Source: Candidatus Blastococcus massiliensis AP3
Lineage (GTDB): Bacteria > Actinomycetota > Actinomycetes > Mycobacteriales > Geodermatophilaceae
Direction: 5' to 3'
Length of the DNA: 64,000 nucleotides
NCBI RefSeq assembly: GCF_000582785.1
Contig: NZ_HG931174.1
Coordinates: 84,273-148,272 of the forward strand
The notes beneath the pieces were generated by a model. That model was not told the DNA's origin, searched no databases, and saw only the letters and a list, made by a program, of their open reading frames with translations. The position numbers and the translations under genes are program-made. This document shows, in pieces, positions 27,191 through 37,475 of this stretch; the first letter of the stretch is position 1, and each line of letters starts with the position of its first letter.

Positions 27191-27826
27191 ATGACCACTC
27201 CCACCGGCAGCGGTTCGGATCTGCCCCCGGAGGACCAGCCGGGCTGGGGCGCCCCTCCCCCGCCGGGGTACGGCCAGCAACCCGGCTACGGCCAGCAGCA
27301 GCCCGGATACGGTCCGCCGCCCGGGTACGGCCAGGCACCCGGCTACGGCCAGCAGCACGGTTACGGCCAGGCGCCCGGATACGGAAGCCCCTACCCCGCG
27401 GCCCCGGGCTACAGCGCCCCGTCCCCCTCGACCCCGCAGCTGGACCCGGCCACCGCGGTGCGCAGCGTCCTGACCCAGTACGCCGTCTTCACCGGCCGCG
27501 CCCGCCGCTCGGAGTTCTGGTGGTTCTGGCTCGCCAGCGCTCTGGCCTCGCTGGTCGCCTCGGTCCTCGACGTCGCGATGGGCAGCGAGGTGATCGCCGA
27601 CACCGGGATCGTCGGCCTGCTGCTCACGCTGGCGCTGATCATCCCGAGCGTGGCCGTGGCCGTGCGGCGGCTGCACGACACCGGCAAGTCCGGCTGGTGG
27701 CTGCTGCTCTGGCTGATCCCGATCGTCGGCTGGATCGTGCTGATCGTCTTCTGGGCGCAGGACGGTCATCCGCACCCGAACCAGTACGGCCCCTCGCCGA
27801 AGTACCAGGCGGCCGGCGGCTACTGA
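27191..27826 (+). CDS. DUF805 membrane protein with Gly/Tyr/Gln-rich N-terminus
   Basis: Residues 1-75 are a low-complexity tail in which PGYGQQ/PGYGQAPGYG-type units bring seven GYG triplets; residues 85-200 are the DUF805 domain with VLTQYAVFTGRARRSEFWWFW, three to four membrane helices and the RRLHDTGKSGWWLLLWLIPIVGWI signature. The 211-residue protein is integral to the membrane with the tail probably cytoplasmic. DUF805 has no known function. ATG 27191 follows GAGGAGGAGCACGT, a strong ribosome-binding site, and a TAGACT -10 candidate lies about 60 bp upstream. It is an insertion between serA and ilvC. Confidence 0.88.
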   Translation: MTTPTGSGSDLPPEDQPGWGAPPPPGYGQQPGYGQQQPGYGPPPGYGQAPGYGQQHGYGQAPGYGSPYPAAPGYSAPSPSTPQLDPATAVRSVLTQYAVFTGRARRSEFWWFWLASALASLVASVLDVAMGSEVIADTGIVGLLLTLALIIPSVAVAVRRLHDTGKSGWWLLLWLIPIVGWIVLIVFWAQDGHPHPNQYGPSPKYQAAGGY

Positions 27827-27838
27827 CGCCGGAACGCG

Positions 27839-27876
27839 GAACGGGCCCCGTCACCTCGTGGTGGCGGGGCCCGTTC
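27839..27876. terminator. Bidirectional hairpin terminator between DUF805 gene and ilvC
   Basis: Arms GAACGGGCCCCG and CGGGGCCCGTTC (12 bp, perfect) close over a 14-base apical segment that can pair further. It lies 12 bp after the DUF805 stop and 13 bp after ilvC ends on the other strand, so it serves both convergent genes. Confidence 0.8.
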
Positions 27877-27889
27877 TGCGTGCGCAGGG

Positions 27890-29020
<1,131 letters not shown>

Positions 29021-29548
29021 TCAGGCGGTGCGCTCGACCGGGCGCAAGGTACCGGTGCCGGACATCGACCTCGGTCCGCGGCCCAGCGCGACCGTGCCGG
29101 ACTGCGCCATCTCCTTGATGCCCATCGGGGCGAGGACGGCGAGCAGCGCCTGCAGCTTGTCGGGGGTGCCGGTCGCCTCGAGGGTGACCGTCTCGGGGTT
29201 GACGTCGATGACGCGGGCGCGGAAGAGCTCGGCCGTCTGCAGCACCTGGGTGCGCTCGGCCAGCGGCGCCCGCACCTTGACCAGGAGCAGCTCGCGCTGC
29301 ACCGCGGCGCCGCCGTCGAGCTCGACGATCTTGATGATCTCCACGAGCTTGTTCAGCTGCTTGGTGATCTGCTCCAGAGGCTGCGCCTCGGCGTCGACGA
29401 CGATCGTCATGCGGGACAGCCCGGGGTTCTCCGTCGGCCCGACGGCCAGCGACTCGATGTTGAACGCGCGCCGGCTGAACAGTGCCGAGACCCGGGCGAG
29501 GACGCCGGACTTGTTCTCGACCAGCACGGACAGGGTGTGACGGGACAT
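29021..29548 (-). CDS. ilvN: Acetolactate synthase small (regulatory) subunit
   Basis: Regulatory partner of IlvB conferring valine feedback inhibition. The N-terminal ACT domain reads HTLSVLVENKSGVLARVSALFSRRAFNIESLAVGPTE, and RMTIVVDAEAQPLEQITKQLNKLVEIIKIVEL follows; the C-terminal ALS_ss domain covers residues about 85-160. Length 175 is normal. The ATG at 29548 overlaps the last base of the ilvB TGA (TGATG), giving translational coupling and equal subunit supply. Confidence 0.97.
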   Translation of the reverse strand: MSRHTLSVLVENKSGVLARVSALFSRRAFNIESLAVGPTENPGLSRMTIVVDAEAQPLEQITKQLNKLVEIIKIVELDGGAAVQRELLLVKVRAPLAERTQVLQTAELFRARVIDVNPETVTLEATGTPDKLQALLAVLAPMGIKEMAQSGTVALGRGPRSMSGTGTLRPVERTA

Positions 29549-31416
29549 CAGACCTGGCCCTCTCCGAAGACGGGCCGCACGTCGCGCGCGGCCAGGATGG
29601 CGTCGTTGCTGGCACCCGCGGCCACCATCGGCCACACCTGGGCGTCGGCACCCACGACGAAGTCGATGACGACCGGTGCGTCGGTGATGGCCATGGCCTT
29701 CTCGATCACCGCGTCGACGTCGTCCTTGGTCTCGCACCGCAGCCCGACGCAGCCGAGGGCCTCGGCCAGCGTCACGAAGTCGGGGATGCGCACCGGCTTG
29801 GGCGTGCCATCGGCGTTCTGGGCGTGCAGCTTGGTGTTGGAGTAGCGGCCCTCGTAGAACAGGGTCTGCCACTGCCGCACCATGCCGAGGTTGCCGTTGT
29901 TGATGACGGCGACCTTGATCGGGATGCCCTCGATCGCGCAGGTGGCCAGTTCCTGGTTGGTCATCTGGAAGCAGCCGTCGCCGTCGATGGCCCACACCGT
30001 GGTGTCGGGGCAGCCCTGCTTGGCGCCCATGGCGGCGGGCACGGCGTAGCCCATCGTCCCGAGGCCGCCGCTGTTGAGCCAGGTGCCCGGCTTCTCGTAC
30101 TTGATGAACTGCGCGGCCCACATCTGGTGCTGGCCCACACCGGAGGTGTAGATCGCGTCGGGCCCGGCGATCGCACCCAGCCGCTCGATCACGTACTGCG
30201 GCGACAGCGCGCCGTCCTCGGGCCAGTCGTAGCCGAGCGGGTAGCGGTCGCGCCAGCTGTCGAGCTGGGTCCACCAGGCGGCCAGGTCCGGCGTGCGCCC
30301 CGCCTCGTGCTCGGCGCGCAGCGCGGTCACCAGCTGACCGATGGTCTCCTTCGCGTCGCCGACGATCGGAACGTCGGCCCGGCGGTTCTTGCCGATCTCC
30401 GCCGGGTCGATGTCGGCGTGCACCACCAGCGCGTCGGGCGCGAAGCTCGACAGCTCACCGGTCACGCGGTCGTCGAAGCGCGCGCCGAGGGCGACGATGA
30501 CGTCGGCCTTCTGCAGGGCGGTGACCGCGGCGACCGTCCCGTGCATGCCGGGCATGCCCAGGTGCTGGGGGTTGCTGTCGGGGAACGCGCCGCGCGCCAT
30601 GAGGGTGGTGACGACGGGGGCACCCGTCAGCTCGGCCAGCGCCGCCAGCTCGTCGGTCGCGCCGGCCTTGAGCACACCGCCACCGACGTAGAGGACCGGC
30701 CGGCCGGCCCCGGCGATCATCGCCGCGGCCTCCCGCACCTGCTTGCCGTGCGGCCGGGTGGTCGGCCGGTAGCCCGGCAGGTCCATCCGCGGCGGCCAGA
30801 CGAAGTCGGTGGTCGCCTGCAGGACGTCCTTGGGGACGTCGACGAGCACGGGGCCGGGACGACCGGTGGAGGCCAGGTGGAACGCCTCGGCGATGCGCTG
30901 CGGGATGTCCGCCGCGTCGGTCACCAGGAAGTTGTGCTTCGTGACCGGCATCGTGATGCCGCGGATGTCGGCCTCCTGGAAGGCGTCGGTACCGATCGAG
31001 CCGCTCGGCACCTGCCCGGTGATCGCCACCATCGGGACCGAGTCCATGTAGGCGTCGGCCAGCGGGGTGACCAGGTTGGTCGCCCCGGGGCCGGAGGTGG
31101 CCATGCAGACCCCGACCCGGCCGGTGGCCTGGGCGTACCCGGTCGCCGCGTGGCCGGCGCCCTGCTCGTGCCGCACCAGGACGTGGCGGACCTTCGAGTC
31201 GAACAGCGGGTCGTAGAGCGGGAGGATCGCGCCGCCCGGGATGCCGAAGACGACGTCGACACCGATCGCCTCGAGCGAGCGGACGAGGCTCTGCGCTCCG
31301 GTGATGCCGGTGGCCGGCGCGACCGCGGCCTCCTCGATGGAGCGGGCCGTGGTCTCGACGCCCGTGAGGGCGGCTGCGGCCTCGCGGGTGGCGGACTCGC
31401 TCGGGGTGCTGGTCAT
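29548..31416 (-). CDS. ilvB: Acetolactate synthase large (catalytic) subunit
   Basis: ThDP-dependent enzyme making acetolactate and acetohydroxybutyrate, the common entry of branched-chain synthesis. The 622 residues hold the three ThDP domains: N-terminal [13 protein letters not shown] and [15 protein letters not shown] with the catalytic Glu; central domain [13 protein letters not shown]-terminal [42 protein letters not shown] with the ThDP-binding GDG...NN motif. ATG 31416 is preceded by AGGAGAGACC. The ~315 bp before it hold an attenuator with a Val/Leu-rich leader peptide, so expression should respond to those amino acids. Confidence 0.97.
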   Translation of the reverse strand: MTSTPSESATREAAAALTGVETTARSIEEAAVAPATGITGAQSLVRSLEAIGVDVVFGIPGGAILPLYDPLFDSKVRHVLVRHEQGAGHAATGYAQATGRVGVCMATSGPGATNLVTPLADAYMDSVPMVAITGQVPSGSIGTDAFQEADIRGITMPVTKHNFLVTDAADIPQRIAEAFHLASTGRPGPVLVDVPKDVLQATTDFVWPPRMDLPGYRPTTRPHGKQVREAAAMIAGAGRPVLYVGGGVLKAGATDELAALAELTGAPVVTTLMARGAFPDSNPQHLGMPGMHGTVAAVTALQKADVIVALGARFDDRVTGELSSFAPDALVVHADIDPAEIGKNRRADVPIVGDAKETIGQLVTALRAEHEAGRTPDLAAWWTQLDSWRDRYPLGYDWPEDGALSPQYVIERLGAIAGPDAIYTSGVGQHQMWAAQFIKYEKPGTWLNSGGLGTMGYAVPAAMGAKQGCPDTTVWAIDGDGCFQMTNQELATCAIEGIPIKVAVINNGNLGMVRQWQTLFYEGRYSNTKLHAQNADGTPKPVRIPDFVTLAEALGCVGLRCETKDDVDAVIEKAMAITDAPVVIDFVVGADAQVWPMVAAGASNDAILAARDVRPVFGEGQV

Positions 31417-31486
31417 CTCGGGGTCTCTCCTGGGCCGTGCTGGACGAGTGCGGGTGCCGCCGGGTGTCGACAGGCTGACGGGCAAC

Positions 31487-31519
31487 AAAAAACCCCTCGT
31501 GCCGCGGGCACGGAGGGGT
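31487..31519 (-). terminator. Intrinsic attenuator terminator in the ilvB leader
   Basis: Read leftwards, ACCCCTCCGTGCC pairs with GGCACGAGGGGT (one bulged base) over loop CGC, and the stem runs into TTTTTT. It sits 71 bp before the ilvB ATG, downstream of a leader ORF, as in the cimA leader. Confidence 0.88.
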
Positions 31520-31521
31520 CA

Positions 31522-31548
31522 GCGCGTCGGTCGGGAGGACCGACGCGC
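31522..31548 (-). promoter_or_regulatory. Leader hairpin preceding the ilvB attenuator
   Basis: Arms GCGCGTCGGTC and GACCGACGCGC (11 bp, perfect) flank loop CTCCC. Its 5' arm starts at the last base of the leader stop codon (TAG) and its 3' arm ends two bases before the terminator stem. The layout is the same as at cimA, including the shared sequence TAGCGCG at the stop. Confidence 0.7.
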
Positions 31549-31613
31549 TAGGCGACTACGAGGACGCTGCGGGAGCAGCCGTCGACGAGCAGGCAGACGT
31601 GGGGCACCTGCAC
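31548..31613 (-). CDS. Leader peptide of ilvB attenuator (Val/Leu-rich)
   Basis: From GTG 31613, seven to eight bases after GGAGG, 21 codons run to TAG 31548-31550, ending SVLVVA. Besides the start there are six Val and three Leu codons and no Ile; one Val uses GTA, rare in this genome. GTG 31607 and 31628 are alternative starts. The composition, the position before hairpin-plus-terminator and the target gene ilvB indicate ribosome-mediated attenuation. This is inference from structure; no homologous sequence was compared. Confidence 0.75.
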   Translation of the reverse strand: MQVPHVCLLVDGCSRSVLVVA

Positions 31614-31659
31614 ACTGTGCGCCTCCACCGGGGCGGTCGTCAACCGACCCGTCCCACTC

Positions 31660-31679
31660 TCTGGACTCCGGTGTCCAGA
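31660..31679. promoter_or_regulatory. Inverted repeat upstream of the ilvB leader
   Basis: TCTGGAC and GTCCAGA (7-bp perfect arms) flank a 6-base spacer, about 47 bp upstream of the leader ORF start. It is in the region expected to hold the ilvB promoter, so a protein-binding site is possible; no regulator is implied by the sequence. Confidence 0.4.
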
Positions 31680-31731
31680 AACGGCGACCACCTCGGGGAG
31701 GTGCCGCCGCCGGGTCACGCCGGCGTGGGGG

Positions 31732-34359
31732 TCAGCGGACGCCGGCCATGCCCGGCCTCAGCGCACCTGCACCGTCCTGGAGCGCGGCCATGAGCTGCTC
31801 GAACGGCATGGGGCGCGCCAGGAGGAAGCCCTGGGCCAGGTCGCAGCCGAAGCCGCTCAGGGCGGCCAGCTGGGCCGACGTCTCCACGCCCTCCGCGACG
31901 ACGGCGATCCGCAGGGCGCGGCCGATGCCGACCAGGGACTCGCACAGCGCGCGCATCCGGGCGTCGCGGTCGATCCGGGACACGAAGGTCCGGTCGAGCT
32001 TGACGACGTCGATCGGCAGGCGGGTGAGGTGGGTCAGCATCGACGAGTCGCCGCCGAAGCCGGCCAGGGCCACCCGCACGCCCATGAGCCGCAGCGTCGA
32101 GATGTCCAGGGCGTCGCGGTCCTCGGTGGAGGTCACGGTGGCGTCGCCGATCTCCAGGACCAGCCGCTCCGGAGCGAGCCCCGACCGGCGCAGGGCGGCT
32201 TCCACGTCGGCCACGAGGGTGCCGGCAGCCACGTAGCCGGCCGGCGCGTCCACGCCCATGGGGATCGGTTCCGGACTCTCGGGCAGTGCGGCGGCGGCGA
32301 GCGCGGCCTCGTCGAGCGCGAACCGCTGCAGTTCGCCGAGGAGACCGGCCTGCTCGGCGATCGGCAGGAACTCCGCCGGCGGGATCTCGCCCAGCTCCGA
32401 GTGCCGCCAGCGCAGCTGCGCCTCGACACCGGCCACCCGGCGGTCGGTGAGCGAGAACACGGGCTGGAACAGCAGGACGAGCTCACCCTTCGCTCGGGCG
32501 GTGCGCAGGTCCTCGCGCAGCCGGTCCCGGCGGGCCGCGGCCTCGCCGAGCTCGGCGCGGTAGCGCTGCGCCATGCCGGTCCCCGCGGTGCGCGCGGCCC
32601 GGACGGCCAGATCGGCGCGGACGAGCAGGTCCTCGACGTCGAGGCCGTGGTCCAGGTCGACCAGGCCCACGCTCGCGGACAGGTCGACGAGGCCCGCGGT
32701 GGTCACGAGCGGCTGCTCGACGACCGACAGGATCCGGTCGGCGAGCCGGTCGGCGTCGGCGCCGGTCCCGGCCGCCAGGACGGCGAACGCCCCGCCGCCC
32801 ATGCGTGCCACGACGTCCTCGCCGCGCACGGTGTCCCGCAGCCGGCGACCGACCTCGGCCACCACGGCACCGACCACGTCGCGGCCGGTGTGCTCGCGGG
32901 CCGCGAGCAGCCCGTCGAGCTCGACCACGAGCAGCGTGTCGCGGTCCTCGTCCGTTCCGGCGGCGAGCCGGTCGTCCAGCAGTTGGAGCATCCCCGCGCG
33001 GTTGGGCAGCGCGGTCTTGGGATCGATGTAGGCGACGCTCTGCAGCGACCGCTCGCGGGCCTGCCGCTCGGTCATGTCACGGCAGTGGAGGACGACGCCG
33101 GCGACGTCGGCGTCACCGCGGAGGTCGGAGATCCCCGCCTCCATGCAGCGCCACACACCGTCGGCGTCCGCCAGGCGCAGACCCAGCAGCACCGCGGCCC
33201 GCGCGTCGGCGGCCAGCGCCTCGGCGAGGTCGGCCCGGTCCTCCGGGTGCACGGCGTCGAGCAGATGCCGTCCCAGGAGCTCGGTCGCCGCCGGTCCCAG
33301 CACCCGGTCGAGCGCCGGCGAGGCCCAGGTGACCCGCAGCTCGCCGTCGAGGATGATCATCGCGTCGACGCCGGAGTGCACGAGCGACCGGAAGTAGGCC
33401 TCGCTGCGGCGCAGTCGCGCGGACAGCTGGTGCTCCTGGCACGCGGTGAACCAGCGGTGCACCACGGCGAGCAGGACGGCGAGCAGGAGCCCGCCCCAGG
33501 TGAACATGTCGAGGTGCCCACCCGTGAAGCGGACGATGCCGGCAGCGGCGACGGCCACCAGCAGGGCACCCATGGGCAGCAGCTGCCCGATGTCGACGGA
33601 GCGGGGGAAGCCGGCCCCGGACGGCGCGGGTGCCGTCCGGCCGGGGTCGAGGAAGACCGCGACGGCGAGCAGCAGCAGCCCCCCGGCCACGAGGAAACGG
33701 GACGCTGCCGTGAGCGCCGCCGCGTCCGAGAGGATGGCCGACGTGCCGATGCCGCGACCGGCGGTCAGCAGCACGGTGCCGACGAGGAGCACCACCGCCA
33801 TCCGCCGGCGAGCCGGCTCCACCAGGCCCAGCACGACGAGCGCGGCGGCCATGGTCGCCGACGTGACGACGACCGCGGCGGCGAGGACCACCCGCTCGGC
33901 CAGGAGCAGGGTGGCCCACTCGTCGACCGACCCGGAGACCAGCAGCCGGACCGTCACGATGCTGGCCGTCAGGAACAGCGCGACCTCGACCGCGCCCCGC
34001 CGACCCGTCCACAGCCGGCGGCGGTCGACCAGGCACAGCAGCCCGAGGATGCCGAGGAGGTAGCCGGGCACGGTCGGCAGCCAGCGCAGGATGACGCCGT
34101 CGAGCGGATCGGCCGGATCGACCACGCCCACCAGGACTGCGCCGAGGACGGGGAACAGCGGCGCGACGGCCAGCAGCCGCCACCCGGCGGAACGGTCCGA
34201 TCGAGCCCCGGCGATCCACACGGTGGCCGCGGCCACCAGGCCTACGACGACGAGGGCGAGGTCTCCGAGGCCTTGCAGGGCAGGCGTCGCAGCGGCGACC
34301 GCGCAGGCGATCGCCACCGGCACGGCCACCGCGAGCAGCCACCATCGACGCGGGTCCAC
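31732..34359 (-). CDS. Membrane PAS-GGDEF-EAL protein with degenerate catalytic motifs
   Basis: An 875-residue protein: about eight membrane helices (1-305), a PAS domain (about 318-430), GGDEF (about 440-600) and EAL (about 620-865). The GGDEF signature is GGGAF (521-525), lacking the Asp and Glu needed for cyclic-di-GMP synthesis. In EAL, the first Glu remains (EAQ, 646-648) and later KLD (787-789) and AEGVE (822-826) are kept, but the DDFGTG metal motif is AGFGGD (766-771) and the metal-binding Asn is Asp704. Both enzymes are probably inactive; the protein may sense or bind a ligand. Start GTG 34359; 87 bp downstream of ilvD, possibly its own transcript. Confidence 0.9.
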   Translation of the reverse strand: MDPRRWWLLAVAVPVAIACAVAAATPALQGLGDLALVVVGLVAAATVWIAGARSDRSAGWRLLAVAPLFPVLGAVLVGVVDPADPLDGVILRWLPTVPGYLLGILGLLCLVDRRRLWTGRRGAVEVALFLTASIVTVRLLVSGSVDEWATLLLAERVVLAAAVVVTSATMAAALVVLGLVEPARRRMAVVLLVGTVLLTAGRGIGTSAILSDAAALTAASRFLVAGGLLLLAVAVFLDPGRTAPAPSGAGFPRSVDIGQLLPMGALLVAVAAAGIVRFTGGHLDMFTWGGLLLAVLLAVVHRWFTACQEHQLSARLRRSEAYFRSLVHSGVDAMIILDGELRVTWASPALDRVLGPAATELLGRHLLDAVHPEDRADLAEALAADARAAVLLGLRLADADGVWRCMEAGISDLRGDADVAGVVLHCRDMTERQARERSLQSVAYIDPKTALPNRAGMLQLLDDRLAAGTDEDRDTLLVVELDGLLAAREHTGRDVVGAVVAEVGRRLRDTVRGEDVVARMGGGAFAVLAAGTGADADRLADRILSVVEQPLVTTAGLVDLSASVGLVDLDHGLDVEDLLVRADLAVRAARTAGTGMAQRYRAELGEAAARRDRLREDLRTARAKGELVLLFQPVFSLTDRRVAGVEAQLRWRHSELGEIPPAEFLPIAEQAGLLGELQRFALDEAALAAAALPESPEPIPMGVDAPAGYVAAGTLVADVEAALRRSGLAPERLVLEIGDATVTSTEDRDALDISTLRLMGVRVALAGFGGDSSMLTHLTRLPIDVVKLDRTFVSRIDRDARMRALCESLVGIGRALRIAVVAEGVETSAQLAALSGFGCDLAQGFLLARPMPFEQLMAALQDGAGALRPGMAGVR

Positions 34360-34446
34360 ACCGGCTGTCTCGGCATCGCCGGGTGTGCGGCCAAGCCGTG
34401 CCGGGCGGACCTCACCCCTTGGGAGGAGGCCCGCACATCACCCCAT

Positions 34447-36171
34447 TCAGCCGCAGATCGCGCCCTGTGCGGCCGATCCGACGAGCTTGGCGTACTTGCC
34501 CAGCACGCCCGTGGTGTAGCGCGGCGGGAGCGGCTCCCAGCCTTCCTCGCGGCGGGCGAGCTCGTCGGCGTCGACCAGCAGGTCCAGCGTGCGGGTGGTG
34601 AGGTCCAGCCGGATCCGGTCACCGTCGCGGACGAAGGCGATCGGGCCGCCGTCGGTGGCCTCGGGCGCGACGTGGCCGATGCACAGGCCGGTCGTGCCGC
34701 CGGAGAACCGGCCGTCGGTGAGCAGGAGGACGTCCTTCCCGAGGCCCGCACCCTTGATCGCGCCGGTGACGGCGAGCATCTCGCGCATGCCGGGTCCGCC
34801 GCGCGGCCCCTCGTACCGGATGACGACGACGTCGCCGGGCTCGAGCGTGCCCTCGGTGACGGCGTCCATGGCGCCCTGCTCGCCGTCGAAGACGCGCGCG
34901 GTGCCCTCGAAGGACTCGGCGTCGAAGCCGGCCGACTTCACGACAGCGCCCTCGGGGGCCAGCGAGCCGCGCAGCACCACGAGGCCGCCGGTCTTGTGGA
35001 TCGGGTCGTTCATCGCGTGGATGATCGCGCCGTCGGGGTCCGGCGGGGCGATCTCGGCCAGGTTCTCGGCCATCGTCTTCCCGGTCACGGTGAGTGCGTC
35101 GCCGTGCAGCAGGCCGGCGTCCAGCAGCGCGCGCATGACGACCGGGACGCCGCCGATGCGGTCGATGTCGGTCATGACGAACCGGCCGAAGGGCTTCACG
35201 TCGGCCAGGTGCGGGGTGCGGTCGCCGATCCGATTGAAGTCCTCGAGGGTCAGGTCGACCTGCGCCTCGTGGGCGATCGCCATGAGGTGCAGGACGGCGT
35301 TGGTCGAGCCGCCCAGCGCCATCACGACGGTGATGGCGTTCTCGAACGCCTTCTTGGTCATGATCTGGCGCGCGGTGATGCCCTTGCGCAGCATGGTCAC
35401 CACGGCCTCGCCGGAGGCGACGGCGTAGGCGTCGCGACGGCGGTCCGGCGCGGGCGGGGCGGCGCTGCCGGGCAGGCTCATGCCCAGGGCCTCGGCGGCG
35501 CTGGCCATGGTGTTGGCGGTGTACATGCCACCGCAGGCGCCCTCGCCGGGGCAGGTGGCCTTCTCGATGGCGGTCAGCTCGTCGCGGGTGATCTTCCCGG
35601 ACGCGCACGCGCCGACGCCCTCGAAGACGTCGATGATGGTCAGGTCCCGGTCGTCGAGCCGGCCCGGCAGCGTGGAGCCGGCGTAGAGGAAGACCGACGC
35701 CAGGTCCAGGCGGGCGGCCGCCATGAGCATCCCCGGCAGCGACTTGTCGCAGCCGGCCAGCAGCACCGAGCCGTCCAGCCGCTCGGCGAACATCACCGTC
35801 TCCACCGAGTCGGCGATGACCTCGCGGGAGACCAGCGAGGCGCGCATGCCCTCGTGGCCCATGGAGATGCCGTCGGAGACCGAGATCGTGCCGAACTCCA
35901 TCGGGAAGCCGCCGGCGGCGCGGACGCCCTCCTTGGATCGCTTGGCCAGCCGGTCCAGCGAGAGGTTGCAGGGGGTGATCTCGTTCCAGGACGAGGCGAC
36001 GCCGATCTGCGGCTTGACCATGTCCTCGTCGCCCATGCCGACGGCGCGCAGCATGGCGCGGGCGGGCGCCTTGGCGTCGCCGTCGGTCACCTCGTAGCTG
36101 CGCGGCTTGAGCGGGTTGCGGGTCGCGCTCGCGGAGTCGTTGCCTGGGATGAGGTCCTCGCCGATCGTCAC
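34447..36171 (-). CDS. ilvD: Dihydroxy-acid dehydratase
   Basis: IlvD dehydrates dihydroxy acids to 2-oxo acids for valine and isoleucine. The 574-residue protein keeps the iron-sulfur cysteines in [23 protein letters not shown] and [31 protein letters not shown] and [23 protein letters not shown] are further signatures. The start is GTG 36171, eight bases after TAGCAT, a good -10 motif, and there is no ribosome-binding site, so the mRNA may be leaderless. The frame extending to 36978 is antisense to the XRE gene and is not real. It diverges from an XRE regulator across 84 bp. Confidence 0.96.
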   Translation of the reverse strand: MTIGEDLIPGNDSASATRNPLKPRSYEVTDGDAKAPARAMLRAVGMGDEDMVKPQIGVASSWNEITPCNLSLDRLAKRSKEGVRAAGGFPMEFGTISVSDGISMGHEGMRASLVSREVIADSVETVMFAERLDGSVLLAGCDKSLPGMLMAAARLDLASVFLYAGSTLPGRLDDRDLTIIDVFEGVGACASGKITRDELTAIEKATCPGEGACGGMYTANTMASAAEALGMSLPGSAAPPAPDRRRDAYAVASGEAVVTMLRKGITARQIMTKKAFENAITVVMALGGSTNAVLHLMAIAHEAQVDLTLEDFNRIGDRTPHLADVKPFGRFVMTDIDRIGGVPVVMRALLDAGLLHGDALTVTGKTMAENLAEIAPPDPDGAIIHAMNDPIHKTGGLVVLRGSLAPEGAVVKSAGFDAESFEGTARVFDGEQGAMDAVTEGTLEPGDVVVIRYEGPRGGPGMREMLAVTGAIKGAGLGKDVLLLTDGRFSGGTTGLCIGHVAPEATDGGPIAFVRDGDRIRLDLTTRTLDLLVDADELARREEGWEPLPPRYTTGVLGKYAKLVGSAAQGAICG

Positions 36172-36223
36172 GAGGAGCGATGCTAGGCCGGTCGGCGGCG
36201 GTCGCCGAGTTTGCAGCGATACT

Positions 36224-36241
36224 AGTAGTGACACCACCACT
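36224..36241. promoter_or_regulatory. Imperfect palindrome in the ilvD-xre divergent gap
   Basis: AGTAGTG-ACAC-CACCACT, one mismatch in 7-bp arms, lies 14 bp before the XRE gene start, where the regulator could bind to control itself or ilvD. A weak candidate by itself. Confidence 0.35.
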
Positions 36242-36255
36242 GCACGAGGAGTCGC

Positions 36256-37074
36256 GTGACCGCGTCCACCCGCCGCGAGCTGGCCGAGTTCCTCAGCTCC
36301 CGGCGTCGTCAGCTGTCCCCGGCCGCGGTGGGCCTCCCGGCCGGGGCCAACCGCCGGACGCCGGGACTCCGGCGCGAGGAGGTCGCGCTGCTCGCCGGGG
36401 TGAGCCACACCTGGTACACGTGGCTGGAGCAGGGGCGGGACATCCGGCCGTCCCGGCAGGTGATCGACGCGCTCGCCCGCACGCTGCGGCTGACGACGGC
36501 GGAGCGGGAGTACGTCCTGCGGCTCTCCGGCAACGAACCCTTCCGGGGGGACGGCGGGCTCGAGGCGATGCCCGCGCACGTGCAGCGGCTGATGGACGCC
36601 CTGGGCTCCTCCCCCGCGTACGCGATCACCTCGAGCTGGTCGATCGTCGGCTGGAACCGGGCCTACGAGCGGCTCTACCCCGGGGTGGCGGAGTTGGCGG
36701 AGGCGGACCGCAACCTGCTGTGGGTGGTCTTCACCGATCCGGCCGTCCGCCGGCTCCTGGGTGACTGGACGACCGACAGCCGGCGCTTCCTCGCCCAGTT
36801 CCGCGCCGAGGTCGGCCCGAGGCTGGCCGATCCGGAGGTCGTGGACCTGGTGACGCGCCTGCAGGCGGCCAGCCCGGCGTTCCGCGAGGGGTGGGCCAGC
36901 CACGACGTCGACCGGTTCACCTCCACCGAACGTCGCTTCGAGCACCCGGTGGCCGGCACCCTGGTGCTGGAGCACCACCAGCTCACCCCGGCCGACGCCG
37001 CGGGCCTCCAGCTCGTCGTCTACACCGCGGCGGAGGCGGACAGTGCCGGCAAGCTGGCGCGGCTGTCCTCGTGA
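36256..37074 (+). CDS. XRE-family regulator with MmyB-like ligand-binding domain
   Basis: A 272-residue protein: XRE helix-turn-helix at residues about 35-95 ([44 protein letters not shown]), with the characteristic LRREEVA...YTWLEQGR motif, and a C-terminal MmyB-like PAS-related domain starting [10 protein letters not shown]. In Streptomyces coelicolor this architecture (MmyB) controls an antibiotic cluster, and in related proteins the second domain binds fatty acids. GTG 36256 follows GAGGAG. It is divergent from ilvD, so it might control it; there is no direct support. The PH-domain gene starts 24 bp downstream. Confidence 0.88.
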   Translation: MTASTRRELAEFLSSRRRQLSPAAVGLPAGANRRTPGLRREEVALLAGVSHTWYTWLEQGRDIRPSRQVIDALARTLRLTTAEREYVLRLSGNEPFRGDGGLEAMPAHVQRLMDALGSSPAYAITSSWSIVGWNRAYERLYPGVAELAEADRNLLWVVFTDPAVRRLLGDWTTDSRRFLAQFRAEVGPRLADPEVVDLVTRLQAASPAFREGWASHDVDRFTSTERRFEHPVAGTLVLEHHQLTPADAAGLQLVVYTAAEADSAGKLARLSS

Positions 37075-37097
37075 GGCGTCTGGGAGGATCGGCAGCC

Positions 37098-37475
37098 GTG
37101 GACAGCACCGCCCGCTTCCGGATGAACCGCACCACGCTGCTGGCCGTCTTCGCGTTCGCGATCTGCCTGACCACGCTGACGGTGGCCTCGGCCTGGTTCC
37201 TGCTGGCGCTGGTCGTCCCTGCGGTGCTCACTGCCTGGGTGCTGCGCACCGGCTTCGACGTCGGCGACGCCGGCATCACCGTGCGCTCCCTGACCCGGAG
37301 CAGGGCGGTGCCGTGGTCCGAGCTGGCGGGCATCCGCGTCGGCGAGCGGGCCGACCTCTGGCTGGTCACCACCGGCGGCACCGAGGTGCGGCTGCCGGCG
37401 GTCCGCGCCCGCGACCTGCCGGCCATCGGGCGCGCCTCGGCGGGGCGCATCCCGGTGCCGGCCCTGGATCAGTAG
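37098..37475 (+). CDS. Small PH-domain membrane protein
   Basis: A 125-residue protein with two membrane segments at the N-terminus ([21 protein letters not shown] and [17 protein letters not shown]), then a bacterial PH-like domain, [29 protein letters not shown], with the classic Trp of the PH fold. Function unknown; such proteins are common in actinobacteria. GTG 37098 follows GGGAGGATC. It follows the XRE gene on the same strand, and overlaps the 2-hydroxyacid dehydrogenase tail to tail by 7 bp. Confidence 0.82.
   Translation: MDSTARFRMNRTTLLAVFAFAICLTTLTVASAWFLLALVVPAVLTAWVLRTGFDVGDAGITVRSLTRSRAVPWSELAGIRVGERADLWLVTTGGTEVRLPAVRARDLPAIGRASAGRIPVPALDQ

Noticed and set aside
27240-27400. 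Repetitive CAGCAGCCCGG-type DNA as a CRISPR or VNTR array
   Set aside because: The repetition comes from the GYG-rich coding sequence, with no unique spacers.
31487-31613. T-box or other aptamer before ilvB
   Set aside because: No T-box sequence or specifier loop was found, and the leader is short with a clear ORF; peptide attenuation explains it better.
32029-36186. A 1385-codon plus-strand open frame
   Set aside because: It runs antisense through the GGDEF-EAL gene and ilvD. Its product is Gly/Arg/Ala-rich without domains; long shadow frames are expected at this GC content.
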